Positions 50,538 through 59,958 of a stretch of 64,000 nucleotides of DNA are shown here, piece by piece. Position numbers and translations under genes: made by a program. How positions within the stretch are numbered: position 1 is the first letter of the stretch; each line of letters opens with the position of its first letter. The notes beneath the pieces are model-generated. The model was not told the origin of the DNA. It worked only from the letters and a program-made list of their open reading frames with translations, and searched no databases. The stretch is from CAZQKW01 sp964594075 (GTDB lineage: Bacteria; Desulfobacterota; WTBG01; CAIYCZ01), in assembly GCA_964594075.1 (NCBI GenBank), contig CAZQKW010000004.1:59902-123901 (forward strand). The letters are read 5' to 3'.

Positions 50538-52091
50538 TTAGGACCCGGTGAACTGTTGCAGTGCAGCCGGTATGTTATCAATAATATCTGACGCTATAAT
50601 GCCTCGGTTACCCCGCTGTGCCGCCAGCTCATCGCCGATACGCCCATGCACATACACCGCACATTGCGCGCTCAACAGCGGATTGATTCCCTGAGCCATA
50701 AACCCTGCAATCATGCCGGTCAACACATCCCCCATGCCGCCGCTTGCCATGCCGGGATTTCCTGTGGGATTAATGAAGATGTGCCCCCCCGGCTCTGCAA
50801 TAACCGTGCGGGCTCCTTTCAGCACTACAAGGGCGCCATAGGCAGATGAAAATGTTCTGGCAATGCCAATTCGGTCCGCCTGCACATCCCTGGTTGTGGT
50901 ATTCATCAGGCGCGCCATCTCTCCCGGATGCGGCGTCAGCACCACGGCTGCTTTTGCTTTTTTGAGTACCTCAGGGTTGCGTGCCACTGCATTCAGCCCG
51001 TCTGCATCAATTACCAGGGGAAGCTCAACCGATTCAATCAGCGCATGCACCAGCTGCGCCGTTTCCGCCCGGTCTGAAATGCCCGGACCTATCGCCATGA
51101 GGGTTTTACCCGGCATGACTTCCAGAATGCGCTGCAATGACGTGCTGCCCAGATAGCCTCTCTCGCTCTCGAGAAGCGGCTCAGTCATTGCCTCAGTAAC
51201 TTTTATTTCCAGGATTGGATTCAGCTGTTCCGGAACACCGATTGTTACCAGGCCCGCACCAACGCGCAGTGCTGCCTGCGCAGCCAGTGCTGCGGCGCCG
51301 GTTTTCCCAGGGGATCCGGCAATAATGAACGCATGGCCGTAGGTGCCCTTGTGTGTATCAGGGGCACGCGCCGGAAGTTTTCCATAAAAATCCGCGTCCT
51401 CCAGCAGATGCTCCCGCAGGTTTGCGCCCCGGATGAGCGTGGCGGGTATGCCAATATCAATGATTTCAAGTTTTCCCGCTAACAGAAGCCCGGGATATAT
51501 GACCAGTCCGCGCTTTGCAAGGCCGTAGGTACAGGTAAGCTGCGCCCTGATCGCACATCCCTGCACCTGGCCTGAAGTTGCGTCAAGACCGGATGGCACG
51601 TCAACCGCCACGACCGGTATGCCGGATTTGTTTATATCCTCAATGACCTGCGCCGCAAGGCCGGTAATTGTTGCCTGAAGGCCGGTCCCAAAGATAGCAT
51701 CAACAATGAGCCCGGCGCTCTTTATCTCCGGAAGCGCTTCCCGCCATGCACGCTCGTCAGGTATTTCCTGAACTATGCCTCCCATGTGCCGGAAGGCGCG
51801 GAGATTAAGCGCCGCGTCCCCTGAAACCCGGTCTGCTTGAGCGAGCAGGAAAACTTTTACGGCAATATGGTGATTCAAAAGATAGCGCGCAATGACCACG
51901 CCGTCTCCCCCATTATTGCCTTTTCCGGCGACGACCGCAACACGACGCGCGCTCACATCGGGAAAGTAACGCCGTATCTGCTCAAATGTTCCCCTCCCGG
52001 CATGTTCCATCAGGACGACGCCGGGTATGCCGATGTCCTGGATGGTCTGCCGGTCAAGCTGTTGCATCTGTTCGGCTGTCACAATATCCAT
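50538..52091 (-). CDS. nnr: Bifunctional NAD(P)HX epimerase/dehydratase
   Basis: 517 residues. The N-terminal YjeF domain (about 1-215) has GKGNNGGDGVVIARYL and DAIFGTGL; the C-terminal ADP-dependent dehydratase has GSPGKTGAAALAAQAALRVGAGLV, TPHPGEMARLM and NPGMASGGMGDVLTGMIAGF. It repairs hydrated NADH/NADPH. Both catalytic halves are intact. Confidence 0.96.
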   Translation of the reverse strand: MDIVTAEQMQQLDRQTIQDIGIPGVVLMEHAGRGTFEQIRRYFPDVSARRVAVVAGKGNNGGDGVVIARYLLNHHIAVKVFLLAQADRVSGDAALNLRAFRHMGGIVQEIPDERAWREALPEIKSAGLIVDAIFGTGLQATITGLAAQVIEDINKSGIPVVAVDVPSGLDATSGQVQGCAIRAQLTCTYGLAKRGLVIYPGLLLAGKLEIIDIGIPATLIRGANLREHLLEDADFYGKLPARAPDTHKGTYGHAFIIAGSPGKTGAAALAAQAALRVGAGLVTIGVPEQLNPILEIKVTEAMTEPLLESERGYLGSTSLQRILEVMPGKTLMAIGPGISDRAETAQLVHALIESVELPLVIDADGLNAVARNPEVLKKAKAAVVLTPHPGEMARLMNTTTRDVQADRIGIARTFSSAYGALVVLKGARTVIAEPGGHIFINPTGNPGMASGGMGDVLTGMIAGFMAQGINPLLSAQCAVYVHGRIGDELAAQRGNRGIIASDIIDNIPAALQQFTGS

Positions 52092-52133
52092 ACCTGTCCC
52101 GTGTATTGCCTATCGCCTCATGTGCCGGCTGGC

Positions 52134-52859
52134 TTATGATTTCATCCCGTGCATAAGTTCCAGCATCTCCCGCACCGCCCGCTCCACACCGACAAGCACC
52201 GCGCGGGCAATAATGCTGTGACCAATGCTGTATTCTTCAATGTCTGGTATGGCAAGGAGCCGGGAAATGTTATGATAATCAAGGCCGTGTCCGGCGTTTA
52301 TTCTGAGTCCCTTCTGTGCTGCAGTCTCAACAGCGGCAACAATGCGCTCAAACTCCCGGTTGGCATCGCGTGGAGTTCTGGCCGAGCTGTAAATGCCGGT
52401 ATGAATCTCAACACAGTCGGCGCCGCATTCACGTGAAGCATTGATCTGCCGCGGATCGGGGTCAACAAAAAGACTCACCATGATCGCTTTTTTCTGAAAC
52501 GCGGCAATCGTCGGCCGCAAGGCCTTTATGTGCCCGGCAACATCCAGGCCGCCTTCGGTGGTAAGTTCGCGCCTTTTTTCCGGCACCAGGGTAACCATGT
52601 CTGGTCTGAGGCGCAGTGCCAAGCGAATAATTTCGGGGACTGCTGCCATTTCAAGGTTCAATTTTGTCTTTACGGTCTGTCTGAGGATTGCTACATCGCG
52701 ATCCTGAATGTGCCGCCGATCTTCCCGTAAGTGCACAATAATGCCATGGCAGCCCGCCAGCTCGGCAAGCATCGCTGCCGCAACCGGATCCGGTTCGGCA
52801 GCCAGCCGCGCCTGCCGCACGGTAGCCACATGATCAACATTTACCGAAAGTTTAGCCAT
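52134..52859 (-). CDS. pdxJ: Pyridoxine 5'-phosphate synthase
   Basis: 241 residues with SVNVDHVATVRQAR, IIVHLREDRRHI, TEGGLDV, SLFVDPD and INAGHGLDYHN, the PdxJ active site. It joins aminoacetone phosphate derivative and deoxyxylulose phosphate to give PNP (vitamin B6). Usual acpS is not next to it here; nnr follows directly, 42 bases downstream. Confidence 0.97.
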   Translation of the reverse strand: MAKLSVNVDHVATVRQARLAAEPDPVAAAMLAELAGCHGIIVHLREDRRHIQDRDVAILRQTVKTKLNLEMAAVPEIIRLALRLRPDMVTLVPEKRRELTTEGGLDVAGHIKALRPTIAAFQKKAIMVSLFVDPDPRQINASRECGADCVEIHTGIYSSARTPRDANREFERIVAAVETAAQKGLRINAGHGLDYHNISRLLAIPDIEEYSIGHSIIARAVLVGVERAVREMLELMHGMKS

Positions 52860-52974
52860 ACCTGCCTCATAAACAAAAAAATTTTTAACAATACAAAACG
52901 CATTCAGCCAGCGGGAGCCGTCAGAGGATAAAAACGCGCCTGAATATTTTACCCCCGGCTGCTTGCTGCGCGTT

Positions 52975-53850
52975 TTAAACGCGTTTTATCGCATGGGCCA
53001 CCAGTGCTGCCCGTTTCATGCTTTTCACATCATGCACCCGCACCATATGGGCGCCGTTGTAAATGGCGATAGCTACGGCGGCAGCCGTGCCTTCTTCCCG
53101 CTCGTTCACCGGCGCATTCAGCAGTCTGCCAATAAATGCCTTGCGCGACGGGCCGACCAGAATCGGGCGGCCCAGGGCGGCAAAAGCCCCCACGTGCTTA
53201 AGAATAGAGAAATTGTCTTTTTCAATAGATTTACCAAATCCAATGCCGGGGTCAATAATAATATTTTCAACAGCTATACCCTGCTGAACCGCCGCCGCAA
53301 TCCGCTCTTCTAAAAAAGCCCGGATGTCATCAATGAGAGAGGCATAGTGAATGTCGGTCTGCATTGTTTGCGGTGTGCCTCTCATGTGCATCAACACCAC
53401 CGGTGCGCCACTCTCAGCAACAACCCCTGCCATCTCCGGATCAAACCGCAGCGCGCTGATATCATTGACAATTTGCGCTCCCGCTGCGAGAGCCTTCCGG
53501 GCAACGACCGCTTTCGTTGTATCAATGGATATGGGCACCGTAACGCGGGAAGCTACCGCTTCAATCACCGGCAGCACGCGCTCAAGTTCTTCTGCTGGAG
53601 AAACTGAGACAGCACCCGGCCTGGTGGATTCTCCGCCGATATCTATAATATCCGCTCCCGCTTCGGCTAACTGCACGCAGTATGTGATCGCCGCTTCACG
53701 GGAAAAATAAACCCCGCCGTCAGAAAACGAATCGGGGGTCACATTGACAATGCCCATGATATAGGGGCGCTCGGAAAAATCAAAAGTTCGGGTACGGCAG
53801 ATGAGCGGTGGGGGGATAAATTCTGTCACGGCGCGTTCGTAGGCCCGCAT
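52975..53850 (-). CDS. folP: Dihydropteroate synthase
   Basis: 291 residues. Pterin and pABA sites are visible: MGIVNVTPDSFSDGG, DIGGESTRPGA, PISIDTTKA, INDISAL (as VNDISAL), VLMHMRG and GPSRKAFIG. Length is a little over the common 270-280 because of an N-terminal extension of about 28 residues. It lies 12 bases after ftsH. The cdaA-ybbR-glmM genes often found after folP in Geobacter-like genomes are absent. Confidence 0.95.
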   Translation of the reverse strand: MRAYERAVTEFIPPPLICRTRTFDFSERPYIMGIVNVTPDSFSDGGVYFSREAAITYCVQLAEAGADIIDIGGESTRPGAVSVSPAEELERVLPVIEAVASRVTVPISIDTTKAVVARKALAAGAQIVNDISALRFDPEMAGVVAESGAPVVLMHMRGTPQTMQTDIHYASLIDDIRAFLEERIAAAVQQGIAVENIIIDPGIGFGKSIEKDNFSILKHVGAFAALGRPILVGPSRKAFIGRLLNAPVNEREEGTAAAVAIAIYNGAHMVRVHDVKSMKRAALVAHAIKRV

Positions 53851-53862
53851 GCACTGTGCGCC

Positions 53863-55689
53863 CTATGCAGAAGCTGCGACAGCATCGGCCAGCGGCCCAA
53901 GCGGTTCGCCGTTCACAATTTTATTGATATCGTCGGTGTCTAGCGATTCACGCTCCAGAAGGCTTTCCGCAAGCCGGTGCAGAATGGCGCGATTGTCGGA
54001 AAGCAGCTGCTTCACCCGATTGTAATTTTCCATGACTATTCTGGTTACTTCATGGTCTATGCGCACGGCCGTATCCTCGCTGTAATCGCGGTGCTGGGCT
54101 ATCTCTCGACCAAGAAAAATCTGCTCTTCCTTTTTGCCGAAGGTAAGCGGTCCTAAATTTTCACTCATCCCCCAGTCGCACACCATGCGCCGTGCCAAAT
54201 CAGTCGCGCGCTCCAGGTCGTTGCCCGCGCCGGTCGTGGTATCATTAAAAACCAGCTCCTCGGCAACACGGCCGCCGAGCAGAATCGCAATATTGTTGTT
54301 CAAATACTGTTTGGGGTAGGTATGTTTTTCATCCATGGGCAATTGCTGTGTAATGCCTAATGCCATGCCGCGGGGAATAATTGTGACTTTGTGGATGGGG
54401 TCGGTGCCGGGGAGCAGTTTAGCCACCAGGGTATGGCCGGATTCGTGATAGGCAGTGATCTTGCGCTCCTCCTGGCTGATAATCATGCTTTTCCGCTCGC
54501 TTCCCATCAGCACCTTGTCCTTTGCCTGTTCAAAATCCTGCATACTCACCCGTGTTTTGCCCTGACGAGCGGCAAGCAACGCCGCTTCATTGACCAGATT
54601 GGCAAGGTCAGCTCCACAAAAACCGGGGGTGCCACGGGCGATAACACTAAGATCAACACCTTCTTCCAGCGGGGTTTTTCGGGTATGCACCTTGAGAATG
54701 CCTTCCCGGCCCCGCACATCGGGGATAGGAACGACAATCCGCCGGTCAAAGCGGCCCGGCCTGAGCAGCGCCGGATCGAGAACGTCGGGCCGGTTCGTTG
54801 CCGCAATGAGAATCACGCCGTCGTTTGATTCAAAACCATCCATTTCAACCAGAAGTTGATTGAGCGTTTGTTCCCGCTCGTCATGCCCGCCGCCGAGTCC
54901 GGCTCCCCGGTGCCGGCCAACGGCGTCAATTTCATCAATAAAAATAATACAGGGAGCATGCTTTTTGCCTTGGATGAACAGGTCGCGCACCCGCGCAGCT
55001 CCCACGCCGACAAACATTTCAACAAAATCGGAACCGCTGATGCTGAAAAAGGGCACCCCGGCTTCTCCGGCAATGGCCCTGGCCAGCAGGGTTTTACCGG
55101 TTCCCGGTGCGCCTACCAGCAATGCCCCTTTGGGAATTCTGCCCCCCAGGCTGGTGAAGCGTTTGGGGTCACGAAGAAAATCAATAATTTCCTCCAGTTC
55201 GTCTTTTGCCTCATCGATGCCAGCCACATCGGCAAAGGTCACTTTCTGCTGTTGCTCGGTTAGCAGGCGCGCCCGGCTTTTGCCAAATGACATTGCCTTG
55301 CCGCCGCCGATCTGGACTTGGCGCATAAAGAAAATCCAGACTCCTATGAGCAGCAGCATGGGGAACCAGGAAATGATGATCTGCATCCACCATGATGACT
55401 GCTCGTCAGGTTTAACATCTATCGTGACCTGCTTGGCCATCAAATCTTTTACCAGGTCCGGATCTTCCAGGGAATAGGTCTTAAATTCCTTGCCGTTATT
55501 AAACTTGCCATAAATGTTGTTTCCCTGGATGGTTACTTCCCGGACATCGCCGCGTTCAACCGCCAAACGAAATTCACTGAACAAGATTTTCTGCCGCGCT
55601 GCTTTTGGCTGGTTAAACAAATTGAATAACAACACCATGACCAGAGCAATGACCAGCCAGAGAGCCATATTTTTATAAAATGGATTCAT
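53863..55689 (-). CDS. ftsH: ATP-dependent zinc metalloprotease FtsH
   Basis: 608 residues. Two membrane helices (about 8-24 and 105-122), AAA+ with GAPGTGKT at 193-200, IIFIDEIDAVGR, the second region of homology NRPDVLDPALLRPGRFD, and the zinc site HESGH at 415-419. It degrades membrane and short-lived cytoplasmic proteins. It starts 157 bases after tilS; a separate promoter is possible there. Confidence 0.97.
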   Translation of the reverse strand: MNPFYKNMALWLVIALVMVLLFNLFNQPKAARQKILFSEFRLAVERGDVREVTIQGNNIYGKFNNGKEFKTYSLEDPDLVKDLMAKQVTIDVKPDEQSSWWMQIIISWFPMLLLIGVWIFFMRQVQIGGGKAMSFGKSRARLLTEQQQKVTFADVAGIDEAKDELEEIIDFLRDPKRFTSLGGRIPKGALLVGAPGTGKTLLARAIAGEAGVPFFSISGSDFVEMFVGVGAARVRDLFIQGKKHAPCIIFIDEIDAVGRHRGAGLGGGHDEREQTLNQLLVEMDGFESNDGVILIAATNRPDVLDPALLRPGRFDRRIVVPIPDVRGREGILKVHTRKTPLEEGVDLSVIARGTPGFCGADLANLVNEAALLAARQGKTRVSMQDFEQAKDKVLMGSERKSMIISQEERKITAYHESGHTLVAKLLPGTDPIHKVTIIPRGMALGITQQLPMDEKHTYPKQYLNNNIAILLGGRVAEELVFNDTTTGAGNDLERATDLARRMVCDWGMSENLGPLTFGKKEEQIFLGREIAQHRDYSEDTAVRIDHEVTRIVMENYNRVKQLLSDNRAILHRLAESLLERESLDTDDINKIVNGEPLGPLADAVAASA

Positions 55690-55846
55690 AATCTTTGAGC
55701 TGCCTTCGGTTTTATAATAGTGTTATTGCGCATCGCTAAAAACTTTATAGCATAACTGTTTAACACTCTCAATATAATTAAATAGAACAAACCCCGCTGG
55801 TTACCGCACGGCGGCGGCCGGCTGTCTGATTACCAATATCCGCGCC

Positions 55847-57277
55847 TCACACGGTGGAAATAAGCTCTATTTTCAATGCGTTTCGGGTCGTAGGCGTTAT
55901 CCGGAAACGCTGGTCAATTCGCAGGCCTCCCACCCAGGCAATTTTATCCTGAAACAGGATGATGGGGATGGTATGCCGTTGCCGCGGAGGAATTTTATTG
56001 TCAATAAAAAAATCTTTGAGCTTCTTGCTCCCCCCCAGCCCAAGAGGGTAAAAGCGGTCACCGGGCCGATAGTTCCTGACCGTGACCGGCACTGCTACCC
56101 GATCATAATCCAGGTAATCACAGCGGTTATCAGGAATCACGACGGCAGGGTCTGAACAGCAGAAATCCTGCTTGCTTAGGATAATGGTTTTTCCCAGTTC
56201 CTGAATAATAATGCGTTCGGGAACGTAATCAAAGGTATAGCAAAAATTATTTTTTTGTAATTTTTCACGGGTAAAAATCAACGCGTCGTATTCCCGCACC
56301 ACCGTCCATCCCCGGGGCAACTGGATTTTCTTTGCCGGGCCTGTTTTGCTAATTATCTGCTGCACGGCTTCAATATGACTGAAATAAATGCCTTGGGATC
56401 GATCGGTAATCCGGGCAATGAGCGCTTTGATGATTCTGCCCTGGAATGCTGCCGGGTGTCTTTGAATGTCGTGAACCGGGAGTATAAACGCCTGGTTTTC
56501 CGCCTTGGGAACCAGGCGTGCAACCAGCTCCTGCACCATGGCGTCAAGCATTTCGTTATCCTGCTGCATAAGCGCCCCCAGACGGTTCACCGTTTTGACT
56601 ATCTGCGGATTATAGGACTGCTCCAACAGGGGTATGAGATGATGGCGGATTTTATTTCTCAAGTAATGCTGCTCGGATGCGGAACTGTCGGGAATAAAGG
56701 CAGTATGCTGCTGGTTCAAATAGGCCTCGATCTCCGCGCGCGTAACGTTAATGAGCGGGCGGATGAAATATTCGTTTCTGACTGGCGGAATACCGGCAAG
56801 ACCGGCAGCAGAGGTGCCGCGTATAAGCCACATGAGAATCGTTTCGGCCTGGTCGCTGGCTGTGTGCCCCAGTGCAACTTTTTGAGCGCCAATACGCTCG
56901 CGAAGCTCGCACAAAAATTCATATCTTACCAACCGGGCTGCTTCCTGCAAGGAACATGATTGTCTGCGTTGGCACGCGCGCACGTCCCGCTCCTCAATAA
57001 AGCAGGCAAGTCCCAGATGTTCAGCGAGCTCGGCAACAAACCGCGCCTCTTGTTGTGCCGCCAGGCCGCGCAGCATATGGTTCAGGTGGGCAACCGTCAG
57101 CGTCAGGCGCCACCGGTTTTTCAGGGCGCACAGTATGGACAGTAGCGCAACTGAGTCTGCCCCGCCGGAGACCGCAGCAATGACATGGTCGCCGGGGCTG
57201 AGCATATGATGCCTATTAATGGTCTGGATAACTTTATTAACAATCATGGTGTTAAAGGTCTTTACCTTTAGTGCCAT
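55847..57277 (-). CDS. tilS: tRNA(Ile)-lysidine synthase
   Basis: 476 residues. PP-loop SGGADSVALL (about 36-45), the LGHTASDQAETILMWLIRG block and a C-terminal TilS_C domain (VRNYRPGDRFYPLGLGGSKKLKDFFIDNKIP). It makes lysidine at C34 of the minor Ile tRNA, essential for AUA decoding. The start is uncertain because no strong ribosome-binding site is visible. It is divergent from the exosortase-associated-like gene. Confidence 0.95.
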   Translation of the reverse strand: MALKVKTFNTMIVNKVIQTINRHHMLSPGDHVIAAVSGGADSVALLSILCALKNRWRLTLTVAHLNHMLRGLAAQQEARFVAELAEHLGLACFIEERDVRACQRRQSCSLQEAARLVRYEFLCELRERIGAQKVALGHTASDQAETILMWLIRGTSAAGLAGIPPVRNEYFIRPLINVTRAEIEAYLNQQHTAFIPDSSASEQHYLRNKIRHHLIPLLEQSYNPQIVKTVNRLGALMQQDNEMLDAMVQELVARLVPKAENQAFILPVHDIQRHPAAFQGRIIKALIARITDRSQGIYFSHIEAVQQIISKTGPAKKIQLPRGWTVVREYDALIFTREKLQKNNFCYTFDYVPERIIIQELGKTIILSKQDFCCSDPAVVIPDNRCDYLDYDRVAVPVTVRNYRPGDRFYPLGLGGSKKLKDFFIDNKIPPRQRHTIPIILFQDKIAWVGGLRIDQRFRITPTTRNALKIELISTV

Positions 57278-57343
57278 AATATAGTATATATGATAAAAAT
57301 ATTTTTATATTAACAAGATAAACTATACCGGGAGAAGATTTTT

Positions 57344-57739
57344 ATGCATAAAAAACCAGCTTTGTATATTGTCCTGTTGCTTCTTTTCTTTTTAACGGCC
57401 GGCGGCGCGTGGGGACAAGACCAAGAGCAGTCCACAAATAATGGCCAGCTCCATGGCATCGCCCGGTTTGGCAGGGGCGTGGTGAACATTATTTCTTCAC
57501 CTCTTGAGCTGCTCGCCCAACCCTACGCGCGCGCTTCATACCGTGATGAACAGAGCAATAATCAGTTCGCGGTGTTAGGCGGTTTTTTTGAAGGCATTCC
57601 CATGGGGTTTGTATATTTTGGCTGGCGATTAGGCGCTGGTTTTTACGACATGTTTACCTTTCCGTTTTACTGTTATGATGAGTCCATCATTCATCCTGAG
57701 TATCTTACGTTTTCCCCTGAATTTTTAGAATCGCCATAA
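57344..57739 (+). CDS. Exosortase-associated-like small exported protein (TIGR04073-like)
   Basis: 131 residues. Signal peptide (residues 1-24), then RFGRGVVNIISSPLELLAQPY, GFFEGIPMGFVYFGWRLGAGFYDMFTFPF. A GRGxxNxxxSPxE, Gly-rich middle and a TFPF end fit the TIGR04073 description from memory; I have not searched. Probably an outer-envelope protein. CGGGAGAAG lies before the ATG. No exosortase gene is in the window. Confidence 0.65.
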   Translation: MHKKPALYIVLLLLFFLTAGGAWGQDQEQSTNNGQLHGIARFGRGVVNIISSPLELLAQPYARASYRDEQSNNQFAVLGGFFEGIPMGFVYFGWRLGAGFYDMFTFPFYCYDESIIHPEYLTFSPEFLESP

Positions 57740-57997
57740 TCACCCGTCGGCCCCCTGTGCCTCCCGATAGACGGCCTGAATCTTTTCGTCGCGACGAATC
57801 TCAAGCTGGCGAAGCTCTGCAGATAGTTCATCCGCACCCTGAAGGAGAATCTTTTTTTCTGCTGCTTTTGCTTCATATTCTTTTTTTATCTCGGCAATGC
57901 GTTGTTTTTGTTCTTCAGTAAGGGGCGTACTTTCAGCAATTCCCTGTTCTTTAATTTTGGCAAGTGCAATTTCATAGCTGCTTTTCAATTCAGTCAT
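57740..57997 (-). CDS. Small coiled-coil hypothetical protein
   Basis: 85 residues, highly charged and mostly helical (IAEIKKEYEAKAAEKKILLQGADELSAELRQLEIRRDEKI). Family not recognised. Conserved-looking codon use and AAGGAG before the ATG support it. It is convergent with and abutting the previous gene. Confidence 0.7.
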   Translation of the reverse strand: MTELKSSYEIALAKIKEQGIAESTPLTEEQKQRIAEIKKEYEAKAAEKKILLQGADELSAELRQLEIRRDEKIQAVYREAQGADG

Positions 57998-58033
57998 ACC
58001 ATTGTTCTCCTTGTTAATGCTTATTTCCTTAAC

Positions 58034-58190
58034 TATGAGCCCTGCAATTCAGGTATTCCGCATGAGAACACCAAAAACGCACGGTGCCCGAGTCGTGATG
58101 CCAGCAGTTACGCATAGTGTTGTGGCAGAGAAAAACCTTCAGCGGCTTCTTCATTGCCAGCAATAAAATATTTTGGGGAACGTCCGGTCA
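58034..58190 (+). repeat. Large palindromic repeat, copy C (internally deleted)
   Basis: Left end AGCCCTGCAATTC and CATGAGAACACC match copies A and B; right end CTTCTTCATTGCC...ATAAAATATTTTGGGGAACGTCC matches copy A. The middle is missing: the two CGCACGG motifs present in copy A are fused, suggesting recombination between them. No gene lies in 57998-58293. Confidence 0.65.
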
Positions 58191-58293
58191 TTTAATGCTT
58201 GCCATAGGGCGGCTTCTATGGCTATGATATAAAACATTTTTGAGGTTATTACCATTAACAGTGAACAGTATTCAACGAGTTCCGGCATAACCA

Positions 58294-58560
58294 ATGGCAA
58301 ATATTTCACACGCAGTAAAAGATAGACTCTCTACTATTTTGTTAAAAGATTATGAGGAATGTCAATTCTTTTTTGCCGCTGCGCACCTGCTGCGGGATCA
58401 GTTGCAAAAAATTTCTGAACAGGTGCAGCGCGAAGAAATTGAATTCAATGTGGTGCGCGATACCATCGGCGAACTGGGTATTTACATCAGTAATCTTGAA
58501 CGGGGCCTGAATGAGGTAGAAGAGTGTTATACCAAATTGGTTGAGGCCCTTGAAAAATAG
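58294..58560 (+). CDS. Small helical hypothetical protein
   Basis: 88 residues, predicted as two long helices with heptad character (LLRDQLQKISEQVQREEIEFNVVRDTIGELGIYISNLERGLNEVEECYTKLVEAL). Family not recognised. The ribosome-binding site is poor. It precedes the nitroreductase gene by 27 bases on the same strand and may be co-transcribed. Confidence 0.6.
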   Translation: MANISHAVKDRLSTILLKDYEECQFFFAAAHLLRDQLQKISEQVQREEIEFNVVRDTIGELGIYISNLERGLNEVEECYTKLVEALEK

Positions 58561-58587
58561 CTGTGCGAGTCAATACGGAAAACGGAT

Positions 58588-59247
58588 ATGGAACTGAGCG
58601 AAGGATTGAGAACAAGGACCAGCGTGCGGGCGTTTCTTAAAAAGCCCGTGCCCCGGGAACTTATTGCCGACATTCTTGCGGAATCCCAGCAGGCGCCGTC
58701 ATCGTCAAATCAGCAGCCATGGCATTTTTATGTCATTACCGGGAAACCGCTGGCAGAGCTTACCGAGAAAATCCTTGCCGCCCACCACAGTGACCGCAAA
58801 CCCTACGACCCCTCAAAGGGCAAAACCATCCCGCCGGAGTATGTTGAAAGAACTAAAAAGCTCTTCAGGGAACTGCGTCCGTTTCTGCAAAAGCTGGGCG
58901 AAGACAATCGCGCATTTATTGAGACCGGCAGCTTGCGTTTTTATGATGCTCCGGTGGCCTTTCTGCTTACCCTGCATGCCAGCTTTCCGCGCAGCCGGCT
59001 CATGGATATTGGCATGGCGGCGCAAAACCTGATGCTGGCAGCGCATGCACGGGGACTGGGCACCTGTGCGATTGGGCTGGTGCTGTACTATGAAGATATC
59101 ATCCGGGCTGCGCTGGAACTTGCGCCAGATCGTGATCTTGCGCTCATGATTGCCCTTGGGTATCCCGATTACAGTTCGCCGGTCAATGATTTCAGGTCTT
59201 CGCGCGAGCCCCTGTCTGATTGTGTTTCCTGGCTTGGTTTTGAGTAG
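58588..59247 (+). CDS. Nitroreductase-family oxidoreductase
   Basis: 219 residues. FMN site RTSVRAFLKKPVPRELIADILAESQQAPSSSNQQPWHFYVI, then the DIGMAAQNLMLAAHARGLGTCAIG and LALMIALGYPD segments typical of nitroreductase fold enzymes. A homodimeric FMN flavoprotein; the substrate cannot be read. No neighbour suggests a pathway. Confidence 0.93.
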   Translation: MELSEGLRTRTSVRAFLKKPVPRELIADILAESQQAPSSSNQQPWHFYVITGKPLAELTEKILAAHHSDRKPYDPSKGKTIPPEYVERTKKLFRELRPFLQKLGEDNRAFIETGSLRFYDAPVAFLLTLHASFPRSRLMDIGMAAQNLMLAAHARGLGTCAIGLVLYYEDIIRAALELAPDRDLALMIALGYPDYSSPVNDFRSSREPLSDCVSWLGFE

Positions 59248-59307
59248 CCTGGTTGGTGAATCTGCGGTGCGGCAGGACGATGGCGGGGAATTGGCACTCG
59301 GGACGGA

Positions 59308-59703
59308 TTACTCTTCAGTGCCGCCGCTGCTTATGTATTCCTCATATTCAGCGCTGTCCATCAGGTTTTTTAATTCATCCTCGTTGATATGCTCAAGCTG
59401 AATCATCCACCCATCGCCATACGGGTCGTGTATGATAAGAGAGGGGTCTTCCTCGATCTCTTCATTGACCGCCGCGATCCTGCCGCTCAGCGGTGAATAA
59501 ACTTCCACCACATTTTTTTCTGATTCAATGACGCCAAAGGAATCAAACTGTTCAAGTTCAGCGTCAACTTCCGGCAGTTGCACGAACAGAATTTTATCAA
59601 TGCGCTTTTGTCCGTATTCGGTAATACCAACCCGTGCGGTATTGTTTCTTTTTATCTGAACCCATTCGTGGGTTTTTGAATACTTTAAATAGTCCGGTAA
59701 CAT
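59308..59703 (-). CDS. gcvH: Glycine cleavage system H protein, orphan
   Basis: 131 residues. YSKTHEWVQIKRNNTARVGITEYGQ and the lipoyl site Lys63 in ESEKNVVEVYSPLSG, with the usual GDGWMIQ C-terminus. No gcvT, gcvP or lipoate genes are nearby. The VxK pattern around the lysine is atypical (canonical ESVKA), so it may be a lipoyl carrier for another system. GGAGAG lies 8 bases before the ATG. Confidence 0.88.
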   Translation of the reverse strand: MLPDYLKYSKTHEWVQIKRNNTARVGITEYGQKRIDKILFVQLPEVDAELEQFDSFGVIESEKNVVEVYSPLSGRIAAVNEEIEEDPSLIIHDPYGDGWMIQLEHINEDELKNLMDSAEYEEYISSGGTEE

Positions 59704-59958
59704 GGCTGTGCTCTCCGTAAAACCGCTATGTCTGTTCTTAACAGTCGCATCAATTGTTGTTTCAACGTTTATCGCTGGTTACCTGAAATACATAAAAATA
59801 CAAATTACTCTTGTCAAGTAAAAAAGCTAATGAAAAGGCACGCGCCGTATCTGGTCATGGCGATGGGTGTAACCCTGCGTTACGGAATAAGAGCCGTTAG
59901 CGCCAACCCGTTCCCATGGCCGCTGCTGAAATATATTCATGCATGAGGAGCAGTAACT

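Noticed and set aside
59728..59946. Plus-strand 72-codon frame between gcvH and the MBL-fold gene
   Set aside because: No ribosome-binding site or domain; composition unlike the neighbours.
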